Position numbers and translations under genes: made by a program. DNA of 47,046 bases from positions 1 through 47,046 of the forward strand of contig CAIUZK010000195.1 of assembly GCA_903903635.1 (NCBI GenBank). The letters are read 5' to 3'. Of the stretch, positions 25,195-36,500 are shown in pieces; within the stretch, counting starts at the first letter, position 1; every line of letters starts with the position of its first letter. Source of the DNA: an uncultured Bacteroidota bacterium (GTDB lineage Bacteria > Bacteroidota > Bacteroidia > Chitinophagales > Chitinophagaceae). A model generated the notes under the pieces. That model had not been told where the DNA came from. It did not search any database and worked only from the letters and a program-made list of their open reading frames with translations.

Positions 25195-25234
25195 TTAAAT
25201 AATAAAGGCGGCACTTGCCGCCTTTATTATTTAA
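25195..25234. terminator. 40-bp near-perfect palindrome, bidirectional terminator
   Basis: The arms 25195-25213 and 25216-25234 are perfect reverse complements (19 bp) with CT between them. The core AAAGGCGGCA / TGCCGCCTTT is flanked by AT-rich arm ends that act as the U-tract in both directions. It sits between the convergent FKBP and NHL-repeat genes. Confidence 0.9.
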
Positions 25235-25249
25235 AGCTTTTTATGAAAT

Positions 25250-26599
25250 TTACTCCTTTACCAGTCTGATTACTGCTTTTGAATTACCTGCCTCATCTGT
25301 AACACTAACAAAGTATACACCTGCCAGCAGATCAGCTACAAAAAACGTCTGCAATCCTGCAGTTTTCACTTCTTTTGTTTCACTCACTTTACGTCCTGCA
25401 ACATCGTAAATGCTTACATTATCCGAAACAGAAAGGCCGGATACTGTAACAAAGTTATTGATTGGATTAGGGTAAACTGAGATTTCATTTGGTGCATTAA
25501 CGTTTCCTACACCTATGGTTGTAAAGAAGGTTTTACGAATCCTTTCATTGTTGGCATCAGAAATATAAATACTGCCTTGCGCGTCTACTGCAATACCATA
25601 AGGATTAAACAAATTGGCGCCAAGCGCGAAACCAAGATCTCCGCCAAAACCGAAAGTACCATTTCCTGCCACCGCATTAATATTTCCTGTCAGGTCTACT
25701 TTGCGAATAACATTATTTGCGGCATCGGCTATATACACATTACCTGCTGCATCAACTGCCAGACCACGAGGTTCGTTCAATGTGGCATCTGTAGCCGGAC
25801 CGCCATCTCCGGTATTCGTATATACCCTGAATTTACCAGCGAACGTATGGATATTCTTAGCTGTATCTACAACACGAATCACATCATTGGCATAATCATC
25901 GATATAAACATTCCCTTTGCCATCCACAACAACTGCATATGGAGAATCCAGTTGTGCGCTTGTAGCAGGGAATCCGTCGCCCGAATAACCCATTGTGTTA
26001 TTACCGGCAATAGTAGTAATTATACCCGCAGTTGTAATTTTCCTTACCACATGATTACCCTGATCAGCTACATAGAGGTTGCCATTGTTATCGAAGCAGA
26101 TACCAGAAGGGGTGTTAAACTTAGCGTTTGCAGCCTGCCCGCCATTGCCAAAATATCCCTGGGCACCTGTTCCTGCAAAAGCGGTTATGATACCCAGCGA
26201 ATTAACTTTACGAATTACCGCCGATGCTGCCGACGAAATATAAAGATCTCCATTAGGCGCAACTGCCAGCCCCCTTGGAACTATCTCAGCAGAAGTACCT
26301 ATTGAACCGTTTCCCGAATTTCCAGGAATACCATTTCCCGCAATAGTAGTTATCAATCCTCCGGCATTTACCTTACGCACCCTGTTGTTGAAGAAATCAG
26401 ATATGTAAACATTTCCAGCACCATCAATAGCTACATCTCTTGGACCCCAAAGAGTTGCACCTGAGGCATTGTTTCCATCTCCGCCGAATCCGGCATATCC
26501 ATTACCTGCAAACGTATATATTTTTTGTAGCGGCTGCGACTGTGCAGTACCCGAAAATATGAGCAATGAAAAAATGAAGAGGCAAAGTTTATCTTTCAT
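25250..26599 (-). CDS. Secreted NHL-repeat beta-propeller with T9SS C-terminal sorting domain
   Basis: This is a 449-residue protein with a signal peptide (MKDKLCLFIFSLLIFSGTAQSQ). Six NHL-type blades follow, each opening with a (I/V)xTxAGNGxxGxxGDGG strand and carrying PxGxAVDxxGNVYIxDxxNxxIRKV (about residues 27-365). A linker leads to the type A sorting domain (ISVYPNPINNFVTVSG ... GVYFVSVTDEAGNSKAVIRLVKE, about 370-449). The YPNPxxNxxxV and C-terminal lysine-containing strand mark it as T9SS cargo, exported to or through the outer membrane. The longer frame (26686) places 29 residues before the signal peptide and is rejected. NHL propellers usually bind protein or polysaccharide; the ligand is unknown. 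Confidence 0.9.
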   Translation of the reverse strand: MKDKLCLFIFSLLIFSGTAQSQPLQKIYTFAGNGYAGFGGDGNNASGATLWGPRDVAIDGAGNVYISDFFNNRVRKVNAGGLITTIAGNGIPGNSGNGSIGTSAEIVPRGLAVAPNGDLYISSAASAVIRKVNSLGIITAFAGTGAQGYFGNGGQAANAKFNTPSGICFDNNGNLYVADQGNHVVRKITTAGIITTIAGNNTMGYSGDGFPATSAQLDSPYAVVVDGKGNVYIDDYANDVIRVVDTAKNIHTFAGKFRVYTNTGDGGPATDATLNEPRGLAVDAAGNVYIADAANNVIRKVDLTGNINAVAGNGTFGFGGDLGFALGANLFNPYGIAVDAQGSIYISDANNERIRKTFFTTIGVGNVNAPNEISVYPNPINNFVTVSGLSVSDNVSIYDVAGRKVSETKEVKTAGLQTFFVADLLAGVYFVSVTDEAGNSKAVIRLVKE

Positions 26600-26780
26600 A
26601 CGGAATATTTGCCCAAATATAACATAATTTTTGTCCAAAGAAAAGCAATTGTACCTAAACTTAAATACTTTATTCCTTTTACCCACACAGTACTACCAAT
26701 GGGGTAATTACCATGAAAAAGACTGATTATGAGGCACAACTAAAAAAGGCAAGCCACAGTGCCAACTACCATAAGGTACA

Positions 26781-27389
26781 TCAGACACCCTTCTTTAATT
26801 CCCGCTCAACCATAACTGCAAGTTCTGCCGCCCATAGTCCATATTCCTTACCCGATGGGTGTAATTCATCAGTAGCCAGAAAGGCTTTATCCATTCCGTG
26901 CTCCCTGGTGCCGGGTGTAATGTCCAGATAATGGCATTTATGCTCAATGGTTATAAACCGGCAGGCTGCATTATAATCATCTATTTCAAGTGCAATTGTA
27001 TTTCTGTCCTTTCCTTCGGCAAAAGGTGTTGCCGCCCAGTCGGGGATGGAAAGCACAAATACACGGCTGGTAATTCCACCGGCATAGGCAATAGCCTGAT
27101 TCAGCAATTCCAGGTATTCTTCCCTGTAGTTTTCCAGGCTACGGCCCCTGTACTGATTGTTGACGCCAATAAGCAATGTTACAAACGAAAATGTCTCCAT
27201 AATGTTATGCTCCATGATGGAGGCAGCCAGTTCATCGGTAGTCCAGCCGGTAGTAGCAATGATAACCGGATCGGCCACATCAATACTATTCTTTCTCAAT
27301 AGGTCTACTGTCTGGAATGGAAAATTCTCATGCATAGGCACTAGTTCGCCTATCGTATAAGAATCGCCAAGGGCGAGGTAAGTATACAT
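26781..27389 (-). CDS. SGNH/GDSL-family hydrolase
   Basis: This 202-residue esterase-like protein has block I ALGDSYTIGE (Ser about residue 10), block III IGVNNQYRG (Asn near 96-97) and block V ATDELHPSGKEY (Asp and His near 172-176). The catalytic Ser-Asp-His and oxyanion Gly/Asn are therefore all present. There is no signal peptide, so it is probably cytoplasmic. SGNH enzymes hydrolyse esters or thioesters of lipids, acyl sugars or related compounds; the substrate is not evident. It lies between the NHL gene and the aldehyde dehydrogenase on the same strand, 91 bp from the latter. Confidence 0.88.
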   Translation of the reverse strand: MYTYLALGDSYTIGELVPMHENFPFQTVDLLRKNSIDVADPVIIATTGWTTDELAASIMEHNIMETFSFVTLLIGVNNQYRGRSLENYREEYLELLNQAIAYAGGITSRVFVLSIPDWAATPFAEGKDRNTIALEIDDYNAACRFITIEHKCHYLDITPGTREHGMDKAFLATDELHPSGKEYGLWAAELAVMVERELKKGV

Positions 27390-27480
27390 CAGTTATTACA
27401 ATTTCTGGTTAATGAAAATAAAGTTAGGATAATTCATCTGAAATAGGTTCCTGAAAATGACACTTACAATGCTCATCCAC

Positions 27481-28854
27481 CTATTTGATATAAACAGTCT
27501 TGATATTCACAAACTCCCGTATACCGAATGAACCTAATTCCCTTCCATACCCACTTTGCCTGATACCACCAAAGGGCAGCCTTGGATCAGAATGTACAAA
27601 GTCGTTTACAAAGCAATTCCCGGCCTGAAGTTCTGTCTCCGCAAGCTTTTCAGCCCTTTTCCTGTCTTTCGATATGATTCCGCCACCCAGCCCATAGATA
27701 CTGTCATTTACAATTCGCATCGCGTCCTTTTCATCTTTAGCCTCGATAATGGCCGCAACCGGGCCAAACAGTTCTTCCTCATATGCAGCCATCCCCTTTT
27801 TAACGTTGGTTAAAACAGTTGGAGGATAATATGCACCCGGGCCATCAGGTATAACACCGCCGCAAAGCAATTTTGCCCCCTTGGCTATGCTCCTCAGTAC
27901 CTGATCGTGCAACTGATCGCGCAGATCTGTCCTTGCCATTGGCCCAATCTTGCTTTTTTCATCCATAGGATCACCGAAAGAAGCATTCTTCATAAGTTCC
28001 GTAAACCTCTTTTCAAACTCCTTTCTTACCTGTTTTACCACAATAAATCTCTTTGCCGATACACAGCTTTGCCCGCTGTTCACCAGCCTTCCCCTGAGTG
28101 CTATCGCAAGCGCCACATCCATATCAGCATCCTCCAGTATCACATATCCGTCGCTGCCGCCCAGTTCGAGCACCACCTTTTTGAGATTTCTGCCGGCAGC
28201 TTCGGCCACTTTACTCCCTGCTGCAGTACTACCGGTAAGTGTTATGGCTGCAACTGCCGGATTACTTATCAGCTTTTCTATCCTTGACGATGGCAGTAGC
28301 AATGTCTGAAAGAGTCCCTTAGGTGCACCGGCACGCTCTATTACTTTCTCAATAGCCAGTGCGCAGCCACTTACATTCGAAGCATGTTTCAGCAACATTA
28401 CATTACCGGCCATGGTAGCGGGCGCCATTGCCCTGAATACCTGCCAGTAAGGAAAGTTCCAGGGCATAATAGCAAGAACAATTCCCATGGGCTGAAAGGA
28501 CACATAACTTTTATGGGCATCGGTTGGTATTATTTCATTGGCCAGGAATTTTGGTCCTTCATTGGCATAAAATTCAAGTACCATAGCGCACTTCTCCACC
28601 TCATCCCTGCTTTGCTGAATAGGTTTACCCATTTCTGTGGTTGCCAGCAGGGCCAATTCATCTTTCTCCTTCCTGAGTTCAGCTGCTATTCTTTTCAGCA
28701 ATACACCTCTTTTATTAATTGGCTCTTTGCGCCACGTTTCAAAGCACTTCAAGGCCAATTTCAGGTCGTAATCCACTTTTTTATCATCATGTACCGGGTA
28801 TGCTTTAATCTCTTTGCCTGTTGCCGGATCTATCGAAACCAATGTTGCTGACAT
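27481..28854 (-). CDS. sad: NAD(P)-dependent succinate-semialdehyde dehydrogenase (Sad/YneI-like)
   Basis: This 457-residue aldehyde dehydrogenase oxidises succinate semialdehyde to succinate. It aligns in my reading along its length with E. coli Sad (YneI): SIDPATGKEIKAYPV at the start, PMGIVLAIMPWNFPYWQVFRAMAPA (about 106-130), LTGSTAAGSKV, the catalytic Glu in VLELGGSDGYVIL (about 230), the catalytic Cys in NSGQSCVSAKRF (about 264), GPMARTDLRDQLH and PFGGIRQSGYGRELGSFGIREF. The length matches Sad rather than the ~480-residue GabD. The enzyme is usually NAD-linked in GABA or putrescine breakdown. No GABA aminotransferase is next to it. It is divergent from the phosphohexomutase. Confidence 0.9.
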   Translation of the reverse strand: MSATLVSIDPATGKEIKAYPVHDDKKVDYDLKLALKCFETWRKEPINKRGVLLKRIAAELRKEKDELALLATTEMGKPIQQSRDEVEKCAMVLEFYANEGPKFLANEIIPTDAHKSYVSFQPMGIVLAIMPWNFPYWQVFRAMAPATMAGNVMLLKHASNVSGCALAIEKVIERAGAPKGLFQTLLLPSSRIEKLISNPAVAAITLTGSTAAGSKVAEAAGRNLKKVVLELGGSDGYVILEDADMDVALAIALRGRLVNSGQSCVSAKRFIVVKQVRKEFEKRFTELMKNASFGDPMDEKSKIGPMARTDLRDQLHDQVLRSIAKGAKLLCGGVIPDGPGAYYPPTVLTNVKKGMAAYEEELFGPVAAIIEAKDEKDAMRIVNDSIYGLGGGIISKDRKRAEKLAETELQAGNCFVNDFVHSDPRLPFGGIRQSGYGRELGSFGIREFVNIKTVYIK

Positions 28855-28907
28855 ATTGATGAAATTTATCCAAAATTAAATAACCCTGTGCTAACAAAAC
28901 GTTTTTA

Positions 28908-28915
28908 TAAATTTG
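28908..28915 (+). promoter_or_regulatory. -7 promoter element of the phosphohexomutase gene
   Basis: TAAATTTG matches TAnnTTTG exactly and lies 49 bp before the ATG at 28965. The -33 box is not clear. Motif evidence only. Confidence 0.4.
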
Positions 28916-28964
28916 CGCTTCACAAGAATTAACTATCTATTTTAATTATATCACAAAAGAATCT

Positions 28965-30371
28965 ATGGTTACAGAAAAAATAAAATTCGGCACCGATGGA
29001 TGGCGTGCGATTATTGCCCTCGATTTCACTGTCTATAATGTAGGCAGGGTAAGTAAGGGCCTGGCAGATTGGTTGCTGAAAGACCACAAAAACCCCACCG
29101 TAGTTATCGGGCACGATTGCCGTTTTGGTGGCAAATTGTTTTCCGAAGCTGCGGCAGGTGTGCTGTGCAGCAATGGTGTTAAGGTGCTGCTCGCCAAGGG
29201 CTTTATCAGCACCCCAATGATCTCTCTCGGGGTGCTAAAACTAAACGCACAACAAGGGGTTGTTATCACTGCATCGCACAATCCACCTACCTACAATGGC
29301 TACAAGCTTAAAGGCGCGCATGGCGGCCCGTCAAGCCCTAAGGATATTGCCGCAGTTGAAGCCCTGATACCTGAAGAGGTGGTTATGCCCGCAGTGTCAC
29401 TGGGTCATTGGGAAGAAAAAGGATTACTCGAATATATCGACCTGGAAGAATTGTACATCAATTATCTCAAAGAAAAATTCGACTTCGAATTATTATCAAG
29501 GTCTCCTTTCAAAATGGCTTATGATGCCATGTATGGAGCAGGACAAAATGTTATCCGCCGTTTGCTTCCGGGTGCAGTATTGTTGCATTGCGACGACAAT
29601 CCCGGATTTCACGGACAGGCTCCCGAGCCACTGGACAAAAACCTAAAAGAACTGGCACATACCGTAGCCACTACGCCCGAAATAAAAATAGGCCTTGCTA
29701 CCGATGGCGATGCCGACCGTATCGGCCTGTATGACGGCGACGGGCATTTTGTTGATGCGCACAACATTATCCTGCTGCTCATCAACTACCTGCATAAATA
29801 CAAGCACATGACCGGTAAGGTAGTCATTGCATTCTCCGTTACTGACCGTGTTAAAAAGCTTTGCGAACATTATGGAATACCTGTGGAGGTAACAGCCATT
29901 GGATTTAAGTATATCAGCGAGATCATGGTACACGACGATGTATTGGTAGGTGGCGAAGAAAGCGGAGGTATTGCCGTGAAGGGTCATATACCTGAACGCG
30001 ATGGTATTTACGACGGGCTGGTTTTATATGAATTTATGACCAAATCGGGTAAGACGCTTAAGGAATTATGCGAAGAGGTTTATGAGCTTGTAGGCCGTTT
30101 TTATTACGACCGCAACGACCTGCATATTGATAATGACAAGAAGAATGCCATTATTAAAAAAGCAGCAGATGGCGGTTATACCCAATTCGGCAAATATGGC
30201 TTTAACCGTATCGAATCAACTGACGGCATCAAGTATCATCTCAACAATGGCGGATGGATCATGCTACGTGCTTCCGGCACTGAGCCTGTTTTGAGGGTTT
30301 ATGCTGAAGGCAACAGCAAAGAGGAAACCCTGGATATACTCGAGGACGTAAAAAGAACAATTCTGGAATAA
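28965..30371 (+). CDS. Phosphoglucomutase/phosphomannomutase family protein
   Basis: This 468-residue alpha-D-phosphohexomutase interconverts sugar-1- and sugar-6-phosphates. All four domain motifs are present. FGTDGWRAI is at residues 8-16. The phosphoserine loop VITASHNPPTYNGYKLK (Ser about 103) is next. The Mg2+ loop ATDGDADRIGLYDGDG (about 245-260) follows, then the sugar-binding GGEESGGIAVKGHIPERDG (about 328-346). The phosphate-binding RASGTEPVLRVYAEG lies near the C-terminus. Sequence alone does not choose between glucose, mannose or glucosamine substrates. A product usable for nucleotide-sugar synthesis would fit the surface-polysaccharide theme nearby, but there is no operon link. 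A terminator follows at 30396. Confidence 0.93.
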   Translation: MVTEKIKFGTDGWRAIIALDFTVYNVGRVSKGLADWLLKDHKNPTVVIGHDCRFGGKLFSEAAAGVLCSNGVKVLLAKGFISTPMISLGVLKLNAQQGVVITASHNPPTYNGYKLKGAHGGPSSPKDIAAVEALIPEEVVMPAVSLGHWEEKGLLEYIDLEELYINYLKEKFDFELLSRSPFKMAYDAMYGAGQNVIRRLLPGAVLLHCDDNPGFHGQAPEPLDKNLKELAHTVATTPEIKIGLATDGDADRIGLYDGDGHFVDAHNIILLLINYLHKYKHMTGKVVIAFSVTDRVKKLCEHYGIPVEVTAIGFKYISEIMVHDDVLVGGEESGGIAVKGHIPERDGIYDGLVLYEFMTKSGKTLKELCEEVYELVGRFYYDRNDLHIDNDKKNAIIKKAADGGYTQFGKYGFNRIESTDGIKYHLNNGGWIMLRASGTEPVLRVYAEGNSKEETLDILEDVKRTILE

Positions 30372-30395
30372 TTCGCATTACCTCAATTTGAAAAT

Positions 30396-30420
30396 AGCCT
30401 CCTGAAAAGGGGGCTTTTTC
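30396..30420 (+). terminator. Rho-independent terminator of the phosphohexomutase
   Basis: AGCCTCC (30396-30402) pairs with GGGGGCT (30409-30415), one G-T pair included, around the loop TGAAAA. A TTTTT run follows. It lies 25 bp after the stop codon. Confidence 0.8.
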
Positions 30421-30458
30421 ATGACCTAAACACTTTTCATACAGACTGATGGATATGT

Positions 30459-30491
30459 AAAAAGCGGGTCCCGAACCGGAACCCGCTTTTT
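30459..30491. terminator. Terminator of the giant repeat-protein gene (bidirectional form)
   Basis: AAAAAGCGGGT (30459-30469) pairs with ACCCGCTTTTT (30481-30491), 11 bp, around an 11-nt loop. The T-run on either side lets it work in both directions. It lies 23 bp past the stop codon of the minus-strand giant gene. Confidence 0.85.
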
Positions 30492-30513
30492 CGTATTGTA
30501 AATCTGAACTTAC

Positions 30514-33500
30514 TTATTGTGCAACAACCATATGGAATACTTTGGTTTCATTAGCTGAACGAACGTTCACCATATACATTCCATTGGCAATTGATTTACC
30601 TAACTGAACCTGCTCATCAATTGTTCCGTTATGAGCTACTGACTTCTTAGAATAAACCACCTGACCAATAACGTCTGTTACATCGATGGTTACTTCTTCA
30701 TTTACAGTTGTGCTCAATGTACCCTTAACACTGAATGTACCATTGTTAGGGTTCGGAACCAGACGGATATCACTTGCTGTTGCTATAACCGGATTAACAC
30801 TCACATTGGCGAAAGTATCAATGATCATGTCATATCCAATCAATGCACCGCAGGAATTAGTTCTGGTTACTACTACACTGATAGCATCACCACTAGTAAA
30901 GCTTACTGTGCCGAGTGTATCTAGTGTGCCACCTGGTACTGCTACTCCATTGATTGACCACTGGTATGCAGGATTTGTTCCTCCGTTGATAACAGATGCT
31001 GATACCTGTGTTGGATTAGCGCCGCCATTTGGAATCCAATTGATCTTAACTACTGGCGGGTTGTTATTTTCAACATGGAAAGTAACATTATTACTCAACA
31101 CTGAATTTGTAGCAAGACACAGATAACTGCTGTTCATCACACAGAATACAACATCGCCATCTGCAGGTATGTAAGTATGCATTGCGCCGATTCCAACAGG
31201 ATTACCATTAATTATCCAGGAGTAAGAAGGACTGCTGCCGCCATAAACCGGAGTTGCAATAACATCAACTGTAGTACCTGCGCACACCGTATTCGATGGT
31301 GAAGCTGCAATGGTAACTGATGGAGTAACATTTGATCTAACTGTCATGGTTACCGCACCTGTAGCAGTTGCCGGCATTGGGCAATCTGCGTTACTTGTCA
31401 TCAACACACTTACTACATTACCATTCGATGGAACATAGCTGTATGAGTTTCCGGTAGTTCCTGTAGGTATACCGTTAATGTACCACTGGTATGCCGGAGT
31501 TGTACCGCCATTTACCGGCAGAGCTGAGAAGGTAACAGTAGTACCGTTACAAACTGTATCTCCAACACCTGTTGCAACAGTTACTGAAGGAACTACTGAT
31601 GGCATTACCGTAACAATTGCATTGCCCGTCATATTGCTTGAGCAGGTTGTTGCTGCATTGATAGCCACAACTGTATAGGTACCTGCCGGATGTAAACCAA
31701 AACTCAACGGACCACTAACACCTGCTACAAGGCCACCTACTGTAGAAGTACCATTGTACAACTGATAGTTAACACCTGCATCTGAGTTAGACAATCCAAC
31801 TGCAACACCTGATGTACTTGCGCAATAACTGCCGCCACCGGTCACATTGTAAACTGCAGGTAATGAACTGATAGATACAGATACGCTGCCTGTCATTGTT
31901 GCTGTACAACCAGTAGAAGTATTGGTTGCAACAACAGTATAAGAACCTGTTCCGCTGATATATCCGAAATCAAGTGCTGCACCTGTACCTGCAAGCGGAA
32001 CCCCAATTGAAATAGCTCCTGATTTCAACTGGTAAGAATAGCCTGTTGCAGAACCACCCAAACCAATATGAACGCCTGAACCACCGATACAATAGTTACC
32101 GCCACCTGTTACAGCAAATGCTGTTGGCAGTGGATTGATAGAAACAGATGCTGTTCCTGTCATTGTGCTGGTACATGATGTAACCGGATTTGTCGCGATT
32201 ACGGTATAAGTACCTGCTACCGACTGTGGACCGAAATCCAGAGCTGAATCATTTCCTGCAAGCAAGCTGCCCACTGGTACAACTCCCTGGTATAATCTGT
32301 AGTTAATTCCGGTATTTGAACCATTGATACCAACATGCACACCTGCATCTCCGCTGCAATAGCTGCCACCACCTACTACATACCATGCAGTCGGAAGTGA
32401 ATTAACAATTACCGGTGCACTGCTCAGCATGGTGCTGATACAACCTGTAGCAGCATCTGTTGCAACTACTGTATAAGTTCCGCCAGTTGTCATTGAACCG
32501 AATGACAGTGAATAACCTGTACCTGACATTGAAGCACCCACTGATGTTGTACCGCCTCTGTACAACTGGTAGTTTACACCCATGTCAGTTCCGCTAAGAT
32601 TAACAGCAACTCCTGCACCACCTGCGCAATATCCGCCACCACCGGTAACAGTATAAAGGGTTGGTAATGGATTAATTGTAATCAATGGAGTTCCTGTCAT
32701 ATTAGCGCTGCATGTAGTTGCAGAGCTTGTTGCTATTATGCTATAAGTACCTGCTGATGTCTTAAGACCATAGTTCAGCGCAAATCCTGTTCCTGACATT
32801 GGGCTGCCCATAGCTACACCATCAAGATATAACTGATAGCTAACACCTACATCAGAACCATTCAATGTGATATCAACACCTGTACCGCCTATGCAATATC
32901 CTGTTGCACTTGACATAACAGTATATGCAGTTGGCAATGCACTGATACCGATTGAAGGACTACCAACCATGTTGATTGAACATCCGGTTGAAGGATCAGT
33001 TGCAGTTACGAAGTAGGTACCTACTACTGATTGTAAACCAAAGTCAAGACCTGATCCTGTACCTGCAACTGGTGCACCCAGGCCGATAATGCCTCTGTAA
33101 AGCTGGTAGTTAATACCAGATGTAGAGCTGCTCAGGCCAATATGATTACCAGCGCCGCCTGGGCAATAATTACCACCACCGGTTACTGTATCTACTATTG
33201 GTAAAGGATTAACGTTAATAACCACGCTACCCGACATTGTACTTGTACAAGTTGTAGTAATGTTGGTTGCTATTACTGTATAGGTTCCCGCAGCAGATTG
33301 GATACCGAAGCTGATTGCTCCAGGCGCTCCTGCAACCGGTAAACCGGAAGCTGTAGAACCATTGTACAATTGATAACTGATACCTGTGTTAGAACCTGAT
33401 AGTCCTACTGCAAGACCTGCACCACCGGCACAATAATTACCGCCACCTGTTACAACATAAGTCGAAACCGGTAATGGGTTTACTGTTACTGTAGCGCTGC

Positions 33501-36500
33501 CGGACATATTCGATGTACATGAAGTAAGCGCATTTGTTGCAACAACTGTATAAGTACCCGCAGCTGTTTCGTAACCGAAATCAAGTGGTCCGCTTACACC
33601 TGCAACTGGTCCGCCAACTGTTGCTATACCCATCATCAACTGGTAGTTTACACCTGCATCTGATGAAGAAAGACCAACATGAACTCCCGCAGCGCCTGTG
33701 CAATATGCACCACCACCTGTAACCAGGTTAACAACCGGCAACGGATTAATGCTGATTGATTCAGTACCTGTCATTGAATTGGTGCATGATGTAACCGAAT
33801 TGGTTGCGATTACTGAATAATTACCTGAAGCTGTTTTCAGGCCAAATGAAAGTGCGCTGCCTGTTCCTGCTAATGCCGGACCATCTGCAACACCGTCTTT
33901 ATATAATTGGTAGCTGATTGTTACATCCGAACCATTCAGGCCGATTGCAAGTCCTGTGCCACCTGCGCAATAGCTGCCACCACCTGTTACAGTGTATGCA
34001 GTTGGCAATGGATTCAATGACACAGTTGCTGTACCAGTCATATTATTCGAACAAGTTGTAATTGTGCTTGTAGCTATTACTGAGTAAGAACCTAAAGAGG
34101 TAAGTGGTCCGAAGGTAAGTGGAGAACCGGTTCCTGCCATAGCAACTCCAACTGAAGTTGTTCCAAGATATAACTGGTAATTCACACCTATTGAAGATCC
34201 ACTTAATATAACCAACGAACCTGTACCACCTGTGCAATAGCCACCGCCACCGCCAACTGTATAAGCAGTTGGTAATGTATTAAGCGATATTACTGCAGTG
34301 CCTGTCATGGTGCTGCTGCATGTTGTAGCTGCATTTATTGCCATCACGGTATAAGTACCTACTCCTGTCTGTAAACCAAAGTTAACCGGCAAACCAGTAG
34401 TTCCTGCTATTGCAGCGCCTACCGGTGCTGTACCTAAATAAAGCTGGTAATTAAATCCTGTAATACCACTGTCAAGGCCAACAACCTTGCCAGGACCACC
34501 AGGACAATAGGTACCGCCACCTGTTACAATATGAATAGCTGGTAATGTATTGATTGTAATTGCCACGCTACCTGTCATTGTGTTGGTACATCCTGTTGAT
34601 GTCCTTGTAGCAACAACTGTGCGTATACCGGTTGCAGTCCTTAAACCGAAACTGATACTGCTACCTGTTCCTGCTACAGCTAAACCGTCTGATAAACCGT
34701 CAACGTATAATTGATAGCTTACACCTGTATCTGAACCGTTTAATCCAACAACAACACCAGTACCACCCACGCAATAGCCACCGCCACCGGTAACATTATA
34801 TGCAGTTGGTAATGCATTGCGGCCAATAATTGCGCTACCTGGCATGATAGCTATACAACCTGTAACTGTACTTGTTGCACGGGCTACAAATGTATCAAGA
34901 GAACCTACGGTAATATTACCAAACGAGATAACACCACCTGTACCAGATACCACACCACCAATAAGTGTTCCTTCAATAGGATCCAGCAACTGATAATTGA
35001 TACCGGTTGCAGAACCAGTAAGTGTAACAGGGATACCAACACCACCTGCACAATAAGTACCACTACCATTGATTGGGAATGGAGCCGGAGCCGGAGTAAT
35101 AGTGATTACACCCGAACCGGTCATTGTGTTAGTACATGTTGTTGTTGTATTTGTTGCTATTACTGTGTAAATGCCGGTTGCTGTCTGCGGACCGAAATTA
35201 AGCGGGAATGAAGTACCTGGTAATACTGCTCCGACAACCGGTGTAATACCATTCATCAACTGGTAGGTAATACCTGGAGCCGAATTGCTTAATGTAATAT
35301 TTACTCCTGTACCACCGGCACAATAGCTGCCACCACTCGACACATTATATGCAGTAGGTAATGGAAGCGTAGAAATTGTTGGAGTACCATTCATATTGGC
35401 GGTACAACCTGTTGCGAGATTGGTAGCTACTACACTGTAAGGGAACGCGCTTGCAAGTTGCAAACCAAAGTTAAGGCCTGCGCCTGTACCATTGATTGGC
35501 GCACCCATTGTAGTTCCGTTATTAAAGAGTTGATACTTGATACCTATATCTGAGTTACTTAAAGTAATTGCCAGACCGGTACCACCTGCGCAATAAGTTG
35601 TTGTTGTGCCGCTTACCAATACATTATAAACTGTTGGAGCCGGTACATTGCTTACCGTAGCTGTTCCTGACATTGCCAAAGGACAACTTGTTGCATTTAA
35701 GGTAGCAACAATGGTATATGTACCAGGTGCGCTAATAGCGGTAAATGTAATACCTGAACCGGTACCTGCTAATATTACGCCTGTAGCTACCCCGCCAATT
35801 GCCAGCCTGTAGTTGGTACCCACTAATGTAGAGTCAAGTGAAATTGTGGTACTTAAACCCGGACAAACAGCGCCACCGCTTCCTGATACTATATGGAATA
35901 CTCTTGGCAGTGCCAATGCTGTCAATACTGATGTACCGGTCATAGTGTTGGTGCAACCTGTGATAGCATTAGTACCGATAATTGTATATGTTCCGCCGGT
36001 TACCTGAGGAGCAAAAGTCAGTAAGCCACCTGTACCTGGTATTGCAACTCCTGCTGGAGTCAATCCATTATATAACTGGTAGTTTACACCTGTCTGTGAA
36101 CTGCTGAGCGTAATTGCTGCACTGCTGCCACCGGTACAGAATGAGTTCGTTCCGGGAGCAATAGTGTATGTATTTGTTGGCAATGCATTGATTACTACCG
36201 ATGCTGCACCTGTCATCAGACCGGTACATGATGTAGTAGCCTTAGTCGCCTGAATTGTATAATTACCTGCGGTGGTAATTAATCCGAAGTCAAGTGGAGA
36301 ACCTGTACCTGGCAGAATAGCGCCGACTACCGGTAATCCGCTAATTAACAATTGATAGTTAACACCAACAGTTGAGTTGCTCAGATTCACATGTACGCCT
36401 GTACCACCTGTACAATAGCTGCCTCCGCCTGTTACATTATATGCTGTAGGCAGTGGGTTGGCAACAACAACTGAAGTACCAGCCATATTGCTTACACAAC

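Noticed and set aside
25577-26305. 242-codon plus-strand frame opposite the NHL-repeat gene
   Set aside because: It is antisense to a well-supported T9SS cargo with clear blades and sorting domain; its Cys/Ile/Arg-rich translation resembles no protein.
26713-26931. 72-codon plus-strand frame at the 3' end of the SGNH hydrolase gene
   Set aside because: Most of it is antisense to the GDSL block V region, and no conserved features are seen.
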